From NCBI GenBank assembly GCA_002887195.1, contig PJAB01000642.1:1-22737 (forward strand): a DNA stretch of 22,737 nucleotides, read 5' to 3'. Both the position numbers and the translations under genes were made by a program. This DNA comes from Chrysochromulina parva. Lineage: Eukaryota > Haptophyta > Prymnesiales > Chrysochromulinaceae. This document shows positions 9,301 to 15,005 of the stretch, in pieces (within the stretch, counting starts at the first letter, position 1; every line of letters begins with the position of its first letter). The notes under the pieces were generated by a model. The model had not been told where the DNA came from. It did no database searches and saw nothing but the letters and a program-made list of their open reading frames with translations.

Positions 9301-9396
9301 AAGCTGGTCGAGCGCGTATCCATGCTGCTCGGACGAGAGCACCCGGTCACCGCGCGCCGCGGCCTGGAGAGTCGCAAGTGCCTGCGCGGCAGCCAT
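6331..9396 (-). CDS. Large helical protein, possibly FIRRM/FLIP-like (C1orf112 family)
   Basis: A 1021-residue intronless protein, Leu- and Ala-rich and predicted by eye to be almost all helical, with no obvious catalytic motif, signal peptide or membrane segment. Tentative identity: the pattern of a helix ending in VFCTPTCTELDE (about 153-164), then LKLVHDM, then a NATWKLTV segment (233-240), then an FYTDKLKTVCAAYAPW segment (305-320) resembles the N-terminal half of human C1orf112/FIRRM (about 850 residues), a partner of the FIGNL1 ATPase that controls RAD51 in homologous recombination; FLIP is the plant counterpart. This is from memory of the family pattern. The C-terminal about 110 residues are Ala/Glu/Arg-rich with a short basic AAKRSK. 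The ATG at 9396 is the first Met and lies 59 bp from the divergent sialyltransferase ATG. It could be another HEAT-like scaffold. Coding status is much surer than the name. Confidence 0.5.
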   Translation of the reverse strand: MAAAQALATLQAAARGDRVLSSEQHGYALDQLASELEWIGRDRHGDAYTVARAAVSSSTTCAAAVRCTVAIVGLDAKRFVNTDLFERIVAPVISGVVVPDPLMPTWMDCMRLIHEGLQQAQQSCGGQPLLQAAGSLPLLRSVLECIRDAVRTVFCTPTCTELDERVKPLCEVLKLVHDMLPDPRRAAAEPAVEAASAEAHGSMVPTFGTVLQALLEACEAEEQRPKRQFVVMNATWKLTVRVSSTAPLPRLATAAALSGRPEGAELQLPRRLLRCLLRAVDRAFADELTASVAASAAEAAKVVQFYTDKLKTVCAAYAPWLNAEAIAACHPRPQGGEPSRVEPSHAVCMCLAGAYASLTVRPIAKPSDLNAPSPSDDLVGGVVGAAHRKKLRAALDTCVASLLSSAADGGAIDLELPPRTDPSLTGTDGEGNGRGGGGVLEHWASLAADASVIGGVDVPVSPEQQRMALGLLLLHSAALRAAGRCSAVSVQRYVAGRAWASWLQLLPSCHATLLAPRTAAVELGDGGAHSATATAEPLPLLRRLLSEAAALASSAPRPMRAPMLAALVEGGCRAHLLVRRAAVELWPFALRSLPPAAAAEQAAQLLVAAERLEQLGSGSAAVRHRLLALVAASVPSLPHEGLGLLFRSVHCGLAGRKVGGLVAVELLEALADDASPLAAASREPGAEPGAPSSLAGALEAHGAPSWLGLLSAQLAHELGAVHGVRDPAACALSLRGLTALLSLVPVARVPSGVSAGLSSCLPRLLAAAAEHCPSELCARTLETAAAALVTLPPPSASALAQTAVLVLRDRRHSERCARPLVALTHAICTLRFADDDTMVASVSQLVTGLLVLAFPANAPTPLTLSERSALQDAAIVLAACAMSTGTDQIALQVQGVLPSCGPEAWQMLTQHLNRLSAPCDPCCASLIQEQRTALAAAAQTEAAEAAEAATAIKADAGAEALRAAKRSKQVEASAASAAAERGLGMLRDGIAVLREVAVGGLSADVRAALHEHLAQARALCA

Positions 9397-9455
9397 TGTG
9401 TGCGCGAGAAGGCGCGGGAAAAAAGAGTCAGCGCATTCACAGTTCTCGACGCCGG
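9397..9455. promoter_or_regulatory. 59-bp bidirectional promoter with an E2F-type site
   Basis: The whole space between the ATGs of the divergent helical protein and the GT29-like gene is 59 bp. It contains GCGGGAAA at 9414-9421 (TTTCCCGC on the other strand), a perfect match to the E2F/DP consensus TTTSSCGC. E2F factors drive S-phase and DNA-repair genes in animals and plants. Function here is inferred from sequence match alone. Confidence 0.45.
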
Positions 9456-10907
9456 ATGGTGGAAACTCTGTCCTTGCGTGCCGTGGGCTCGACCACGGGT
9501 CACCGCATCAAGCGGCCGAGTTCCTGGGCGGCGCTGCTCGAGATTGCTTCCTCACTTTTGCTGAACCACAGCAACCACAGCGCGGCGCGCTACGTCTTCG
9601 ACCGCCAGGGTGATCAAATTTCAACGCTGGATTTGGTCAAGGACGGCGAGGTTCTCTATGTGTCGGATAGCGCCGTTTGGCGCCCTGCGCCTGCGATCTC
9701 CTCTGCGCTCGGCCGACCGCTACGAAAGCGCGATCGTCTCCTTTCAGTTGCGAGCGGAGCTGTTCCGAGCACTTCTGCCGATGCCTCGTTTCCCGCCGCC
9801 GCCGCCAGCACCACGTCGTCAGCAGCTGAGCCCGCCTTCCGCCCGCAGCTCTCAGCGCTTGCTCATCTGCTATTGCCCCCCGACCTGGTGAGGGCACCAC
9901 TCTTGATCACTGCCGAGGAACCGCAGCGGCTGTGTGCGCACAACGGCGTGCCGTCCAAGCCGCCGTGGGGCCTTGCGGGCGACCACTCGCAGCTCGGCAG
10001 CAACGCCAACTTTACGAAGTTGCGCGGCGACGCGCGAAAGGAGGCGTTCCTGCAGCTCTGCGAACGTTTCGCGCGCCGGCTGCAGCAGCGCGCGAAGACC
10101 TCGCTCGCCGAGCGTTGGCTGCCTTCGCCCATTCCGTTTGGTGCGTCATGCGCTGTCGTCGGCTCCGGAGGGTCGCTCGCCCGCAGCGGGAGCGGTGCCG
10201 CCATCGACGCGCACGATGTTGTGATGCGCTTCAATCTGGCACCCGCCGGCGGCGCCCTGGGGATGCACGTGGGCGAGCGCACCACACTCCGCATCTTGAC
10301 CGACAAGTCGTACCAGGGCTTCCTGCGGGGCGGCGCCGCGCAAATTGTCAACCGTTCCGTTTTGGCCGGCGGCGGCGTTGGCGTTGGCGGTGGCGGCGGC
10401 GGCGGTGGCAGCGGCGGCGGTGGCAGCGGTGGTGGACGCGGCGCGCGGGGCAGAGGGCAGGCCAAGGCGGTGGGTGGGCGTACGAGCGAGCCCGCCGCGA
10501 CGCTACTGCTCTACTGTATGGCGCAGGGATGGGTTGGAAAATGTATGCACGAGCAGCGACTGGACCATGTCAACCCTGTCTTCGTGCGCGGGCTGCGGGC
10601 GCACCTCGACGAGCATCAGGGGCGAAGCCGGCTGCCGAGCGCAGGGCTTCTTGGCATGGCCATGGCGCTCACGTCGTGTTCAAGGGTGTCGCTCTTTGGC
10701 TTCGGCAACGCGTCTGACACGCGCAACTCCTCGTCAGATGAGTGCGGCCACTACTGGGAGTGCTCGCGCCAGCAGTCGCGCTACTTTGCGGGCAAGTCGG
10801 GCTATCATGACTGGCACGCCCAGTGGCGCCTCGTGAGCGCGTGGCTTGCCCGCGCCGGCGCGGATACGCGTCTCGCGTCGGCCTTGGTCTTCCACTCACC
10901 GCCATGA
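9456..10907 (+). CDS. GT29 sialyltransferase-like protein with N-terminal ubiquitin-like/doublecortin-like region
   Basis: A 483-residue protein. Family 29 enzymes move sialic acid from CMP-sialic acid to glycans in the Golgi; in algae donor and acceptor are unknown. Sialylmotif L starts at Cys232 (CAVVGSGGSL, then IDAHDVVMRFNLAP and GERTT). Motif S is PSAGLLGMAMALTSCSRVSLFGF from 394 with Cys408, the likely disulfide partner of Cys232. Motif III is represented by CGHYWE and motif VS by YHDWHAQW with His451; the usual Glu of VS is Gln456. Residues about 1-75 look like a ubiquitin-like fold of the doublecortin type (WAALLEIASSLLL, then ARYVFDRQGDQISTLDLVKDG). I see no convincing signal anchor. 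The ATG at 9456 is chosen because the frame upstream runs into the divergent gene and is Arg-rich. A Gly-rich insertion separates motifs L and S. Confidence 0.85.
   Translation: MVETLSLRAVGSTTGHRIKRPSSWAALLEIASSLLLNHSNHSAARYVFDRQGDQISTLDLVKDGEVLYVSDSAVWRPAPAISSALGRPLRKRDRLLSVASGAVPSTSADASFPAAAASTTSSAAEPAFRPQLSALAHLLLPPDLVRAPLLITAEEPQRLCAHNGVPSKPPWGLAGDHSQLGSNANFTKLRGDARKEAFLQLCERFARRLQQRAKTSLAERWLPSPIPFGASCAVVGSGGSLARSGSGAAIDAHDVVMRFNLAPAGGALGMHVGERTTLRILTDKSYQGFLRGGAAQIVNRSVLAGGGVGVGGGGGGGGSGGGGSGGGRGARGRGQAKAVGGRTSEPAATLLLYCMAQGWVGKCMHEQRLDHVNPVFVRGLRAHLDEHQGRSRLPSAGLLGMAMALTSCSRVSLFGFGNASDTRNSSSDECGHYWECSRQQSRYFAGKSGYHDWHAQWRLVSAWLARAGADTRLASALVFHSPP
10367..10436 (+). repeat. GGC/GGT tract encoding a Gly-rich insertion in the GT29 domain
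   Basis: Low-complexity GGC/GGT codons giving Gly with a few Val and Ser, followed by an Arg/Gly stretch. It sits between sialylmotifs L and S, where family members vary in loop length. Confidence 0.8.
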
Positions 10908-11596
10908 TGACCAAGGCCGACATCTAGGCTTGTGGGCTGCGTACTTGCGCGTGGCATACGATAGCTGGTGGCGGACATGGATTAGACATGGATATGCTCC
11001 TCCGCGGATATGCCCCTCCGCATCCCCTCGCGCACACTGCGTCCCTCCCCGCGCCGCCCGGCGGGGGCGAGGATGAGGAGACAGGAGAGGCTCCACGCTC
11101 CACAGGCTCTCGCGGCTCGGCCTCGGGGGAATCGAGCCGCCTGCGCTGTGGGTATCGCGTCGCGCGCCCCGCGGCCCCGGGCGGGAGCTGAGCGGGACGA
11201 TCGTGCGGCAGATTCCCCAGCTTATCCCCAGCCCCCCTGGGACACAAGAGATTGGGGCCAGCGGAGGTGTCGGGACGCCGGACGCGACGGCATGCGCGAC
11301 GGAGGTCTCGGAGCGGGCCGCGCCGCGCGAGCGCGCCCGCGGCGAGCGAGGCGGCTGCGAGTCGGTATAGTAGTGTGTTCGCAAACTTGTTGCTAAAATA
11401 CATCACAGTGTCGCCTCTGAGATACGCGATTCGTTGAACCGCGTGCCAAAGCACCATAGTACTAGGCGCGCGCGCCCGCTACGCGCCCGCGGGTTCCGGC
11501 GTCGCCGGTCGCGGGGTGCACGCAACATGTAAGAAGAGACGGTCTGGTGCCCCGCAGTGCCGCATGCACGTGGCACGGCGCCGGGGTCCAGTAAGA
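10908..11596. other. Intergenic region between convergent genes
   Basis: 689 bp between the 3' ends of the GT29-like gene and the unknown minus-strand gene. It is GC-rich in the middle and more AT-rich near 11360-11460. Open frames on both strands exist but are Arg/Pro-rich with no recognisable domain, so I do not call a gene. It contains short direct repeats near 10974-11022 and a small hairpin candidate near 11500 (ccggcg-t-cgccgg). It should carry the 3' UTRs of both genes. No tRNA-like B box was seen. Confidence 0.6.
10991..11022. repeat. Two 16-bp tandem repeat units
   Basis: gatatgctcctccgcg is followed directly by gatatgcccctccgca (14 of 16 bases identical). Just upstream, gacatggat occurs twice. 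Local slippage is the simplest explanation. Confidence 0.8.
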
Positions 11597-12238
11597 TTAC
11601 AATAGCACACCATCCTCAGTCGGTCCGGCGTCTTCTGGCGTAGAGAGTGCGGTCGAACCAGTCGTCGCAATGCTCTTGCTACTGGCCGCCGCGGCAGCTT
11701 CCTCTGCGGCGGCTTCTGCAGCTTCTTCTGCGGCGGCCGCGGCCTTCATTTCTGCAATTTCCTTCTTTCGGCGCTCGGCAGCCTCGGCATCTTCGCGCGT
11801 CGTGCACGTCATCGCGAACCGAGGCAGAATGGCTTCGACTAAGAGACGGCGCCGCGGGACAGTTGAGGCTGTTTCACCGTCGCCCCCCCGACACAGGTGC
11901 CCCTTCTGCAGGTCAGGATGGTGCCTCGCGAGGTTTTCGAGGGAAGCTTCGGGCATGAGGGCCACGGCAACAATGCAGCGCCAGTACAGCTCTGCAAGGC
12001 CAAATTTCTCAGGTTCAGGCAGCGCGGCACTAAGCTTAGACGTCGCATCTCCCGGAGGCACCAGCAAGAATGTGACAAACGAGGACGCCAGCGCGTCCAC
12101 CAGCATGGTCTGCTCGTCCTCCGAACAGAGACTCTGCAGAGTGGCCAACTCGCCGGCGCTCAACCGCTCGATCTCGCGCGGTAGCACCTCGGCCGCGACG
12201 CTCAAAGCGAAAGCTTTGAGGTCGCTGAGGTCGTCCAT
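11597..12238 (-). CDS. Unrecognised acidic protein with Ala/Glu-rich C-terminal helix
   Basis: A 213-residue intronless open frame from ATG 12238 to TAA at 11597. The frame is open further upstream but only via a GTG, so 12238 is the first ATG. Residues 1-150 look globular and helical, with Leu-rich amphipathic stretches and a HHPDLQKGHLCRGGDG segment. Residues about 155-190 form a long charged, then Glu/Ala-rich helix (AERRKKEIAEMKAAAAAEEA) that may be a coiled coil, followed by a disordered Ser/Thr/Glu tail. No family recognised. The cyclin gene diverges from it 405 bp away. The coding call rests on single-frame length, the ordered N-terminal half and its position; a spurious frame cannot be excluded. 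Confidence 0.6.
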   Translation of the reverse strand: MDDLSDLKAFALSVAAEVLPREIERLSAGELATLQSLCSEDEQTMLVDALASSFVTFLLVPPGDATSKLSAALPEPEKFGLAELYWRCIVAVALMPEASLENLARHHPDLQKGHLCRGGDGETASTVPRRRLLVEAILPRFAMTCTTREDAEAAERRKKEIAEMKAAAAAEEAAEAAAEEAAAAASSKSIATTGSTALSTPEDAGPTEDGVLL

Positions 12239-12643
12239 TTCCGGCCTAGATCCGGCCTCTCTGTGAACAGGATTCCAGAGTGCATATTGGAAAAGTTCGC
12301 GTTTCTTTCTTGGGTGGTGACTCGCCCTCCTTTGATGGTCCTGAGTCACATGGTCCTGAGTCGTCTTGTGTACCGGTACGTTTCGCGTATCATGGGTTCA
12401 AAACTGAAACGCGATCACCGGATAACATGTGTTTTGACACCCTCAGCGCTTTCAGCGATTTGCGAACAACTTGTACCGTCGGCGCTTGAGCAACTACTAT
12501 GACCCAACACGACGCGTTTCCCCACAGCGTGCTATTTTCCCACCCTCTTTCACTTCAAGTTTTTCCCTCTCACCACTGAACTCGCTTTGAGCCGCAGCAA
12601 GGCTTTTCTGGCTACCGCCGCCATCGAGCAGCTCGCGCCCGCC
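12239..12643. promoter_or_regulatory. Divergent promoter region upstream of the A-type cyclin
   Basis: 405 bp between the unknown minus-strand gene and the cyclin ATG, clearly less GC-rich than the coding flanks and with pyrimidine runs (for example near 12535-12575) upstream of the cyclin start. It contains a 15-bp tandem repeat with a TGAGTCA motif. No exact E2F site was found; ttttcccacc near 12533 is one base off the consensus. Confidence 0.4.
12335..12362. repeat. 15-bp tandem repeat carrying a bZIP-type TGAGTCA site
   Basis: atggtcctgagtcac (12335-12349) is followed by atggtcctgagtc (12350-12362). The first copy holds TGAGTCA at 12342-12348, the binding site of AP-1/GCN4-type bZIP factors; the second reads TGAGTCG. 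Confidence 0.7.
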
Positions 12644-14099
12644 ATGGCCGACATGGACGCCGCTGCCGCCTCAAAGCGGCCACCCCTCAACGACGTCTCC
12701 AACAAGGGGGCGATGAGCGGCGGCTACGACAAGGTGCGTCGGCGCAGGCAGCCAGCACTGGCGACCCTCTTCCTGTTGGCCGTGCGGCGCTGAGGCCTGG
12801 CGCGGCGGCCGCCTGCGCGCTGTTCCTTTGCATGAGCAGACCCCCATCCGGAGCCGTGCGTGCGGTCCGACGGCGCGCACTTCTCTTACGCTCCTCCACT
12901 TGGCCCACCCTTGCCTGCACAGGGCTCCCGCTCTGGTGCTCATGCTGCACAGCCTGCCAACATGCGCGTGACGCGGCAGCGTGCCGCGCGAGAGCGACTT
13001 CATCAGCAGCAGCAGCAGCAGGCGCAGCAGCAGCAGGTCGTCGCTCAGCAGGCGCAGTCCGCGCCAGCGAGCGACAGTGCTTGCGACATGATGGTGGAGC
13101 CCGAGTCCTTCAACCTCGATCCGCTAACCGTGCGCGACCCGCAGCTATGCCACCACTACACCAAGGAGATCTACTCCTACTTGCGCGACCTTGAGCTTGA
13201 GCACCGAGTGGCTCCGCAATTCATGCAGGTGCGCACGCCCGGAGTGCAGCTGGGTCCCCTCATCGCAGGCCGCCGCCACTAGCTTGTGCCTCCATCGTGC
13301 ACGAGCGCCGCCCCACCTCGCCAACGCTCTGATAGTTCTCTGGGGCGTATCGCAGCCGCGCGGCCCTCGCTCTCATCAGCAGCCTCTCGCTCGGTGCCCG
13401 CAGAGTCAACGCGACATCAACGCGACCATGCGCGGCATACTCATCGATTGGCTCGTCGAGGTCGCCGAGGAGTACCGACTGGAATCGGAGACGCTTTATT
13501 TGGCGGTCAACTACATCGACCGGTTCCTTTCTCATGTGCCCGTCAACCGCAGCAAACTGCAGCTGGTGGGCGTCACATGCATGCTCGTGGCTTCCAAGTA
13601 CGAGGAGATCCACCCGCCCGCTGTCGATGAGTTCGTGTACATCTCGGACAACACGTACAAGCGCGAGGAGATCCTGCACATGGAGGGCATGGTGCTCAAC
13701 CGCCTCAACTTTGAGCTGTCTGTCGCGACGGCCAAGGTGTTCATCAACCGCTTTCTCAAGGCGGCGCGCGCCGGCGAGTGCGACTCGACCACTGAGATGC
13801 TATGCAAGTACCTGACCGAGCTCACGCTGCAGGAGTACTCGTTCGTCAAGTACCGCCCGTCGGAGGTGGCGGCAGCCGCGCTGCGCCTCGCGCTGCACAC
13901 GATGCGCCTGCCCGCGTGGACGCCCCTCCTCGAGGCCACATCGGGCTACTCTGCCGAGGATCTCAACGGCTGCGTCGCCGAGGTGCTCGCTTCCTTCCGC
14001 AAGGCCGAGACCAACAACCTGCAGGCCGTGCGTGAGAAGTACTCGCACGCCAAGTTCCTCTGCGTATCCACGCTCACGCCGCCCGACCTGCCGCCGTGA
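12644..14099 (+). CDS. A-type mitotic/S-phase cyclin (three exons)
   Basis: Exons 12644-12733, 12923-13228 and 13404-14099 join in frame (both introns phase 0) to a 363-residue cyclin, the activating subunit of a cyclin-dependent kinase. Residues 12-20, RPPLNDVSN, fit the destruction box RxxLxxxxN recognised by the anaphase-promoting complex. Residues about 45-53 (MRVTRQRAA) resemble the conserved N-terminal motif of plant A cyclins. A polyQ-like stretch is encoded at 13004-13036. The cyclin box spans about 100-230: QRDINATMRGILIDWLVEV, the MRAIL-type hydrophobic patch at 141-145, then LAVNYIDRFLS, SKLQLVGVTCMLVASKYEE and VDEFVYISDNTY, followed by the C-terminal cyclin fold. The pattern is closer to plant CYCA than to B cyclins. 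The ATG at 12644 is followed by another at codon 4; both are plausible. Confidence 0.93.
12734..12922 (+). other. Cyclin intron 1 (189 bp, GT-AG, phase 0)
   Basis: Donor gtgcgtcggc after the codons for GGYDK; acceptor ttgcctgcacag after a pyrimidine-rich stretch. Joins to GSRSGAHAAQ in frame. An in-frame stop occurs if it is retained. Confidence 0.85.
13229..13403 (+). other. Cyclin intron 2 (175 bp, GT-AG, phase 0)
   Basis: Donor gtgcgcacgc after codons for QFMQ; acceptor ggtgcccgcag. Removal joins QFMQ to SQRDINATMR, the expected continuous cyclin-box sequence. Confidence 0.92.
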
Positions 14100-15005
14100 G
14101 TGCCGCTGGGCGCCGTCAAGACGGCCATGCCGCAGAGGGATATCACGAGGAGCTGACCCCAGCAGCGCGAGCGCCTCGCCTCGCCACCCCTCTCGCGTGG
14201 AGCAGTTTGGAGCCGCTACACGCGCATCACTCGAGGGGGCGGATGCGGTCGCGGCACGCGCACGTTGCGCTCGCAAGGTAGGCGTGGGAGGGGCATACAC
14301 GACCAGTCTCGGGGAGAAGCACGACGGGGGAGCAGGGCGGCGCGACGTCGGCACCTGACAGCCTGACAACCACACCACAGCAAGGGACCAGAGGGAGCAC
14401 AGCTGATGAACGGGTAAAAGAAGAGGAGACCCAGAGTTCCTCCGTCAATAAGTCACTGCTCGGGGAGACAGGTGCGCGGGCAAGCGATCGCGAGGCGGGC
14501 TCGTTTTTTTCTGCTGTCGGAAGCGGCGCGCACGGGCGGCGGTGCGTTTGCATTTTGTTCCACGATGCGCCGTGCGGCGCGACGTCTGTGGTAGATGTCG
14601 TCGCTTGGTGCTCAATATGATTGCTTTGATCTGTGTTTGTGTGTAAGGTATCAAATGTTATACTGGACATAATGATGTCGTTCGGCGCGCGACTCGACGC
14701 CGCGCGGGCTGGAGCGGTTGTTGTGGTTTGACGAGCAGACGACGGCGGGTCGCGGACGCGGGGCCGCGGAGGCACCGCGCGGTCGATCGCGGGGGTCGTG
14801 CCGGTGCCGCTGCCGTGGCCAAACCGACATTTTTATCACACTCAGCTCCCGACGCTCCCCGACGAGCCACGTTACGTTACCGGCACTCTGAGTCTGTGTC
14901 GGTTCTTAACTCCAGACGGAGGTGCGCCCGTAACAGCGCGCGTCCGCGTTTCGGAAAATTGAATGGATTCCGCACCGATTGGGGGGGGCAGCAACTAAGG
15001 GCGAA
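14100..15005. other. Intergenic region: cyclin 3' flank and PDI promoter
   Basis: 906 bp between the cyclin stop and the ShK-PDI ATG, both on the plus strand. Open frames of 60-190 codons on both strands look like chance frames, with Arg/Pro/Ser bias and no motif. Around 14600-14670 the sequence is AT-richer and may hold the cyclin polyadenylation region. No tRNA, repeat array or known regulatory motif was seen. Confidence 0.6.

Noticed and set aside
9222..9455. Upstream extension of the GT29-like frame to an ATG at 9222
   Set aside because: The added 78 residues are Arg-rich, lie inside the 5' coding part of the divergent gene and look like a shadow; the ATG at 9456 starts the ordered N-terminal region.
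10924..11457. Minus-strand open frame of 177 codons
   Set aside because: Arg/Pro/Ala-rich with no motif; other frames on both strands are equally open in this GC-rich stretch.
12239..12349. Upstream extension of the unknown minus-strand protein
   Set aside because: No ATG is present upstream of 12238 in the frame; only a GTG begins it.
14227..14775. Minus-strand frame of 182 codons after the cyclin gene
   Set aside because: Low-information Pro/Ser/Thr/Arg-rich sequence with no motif; more likely 3' flank.
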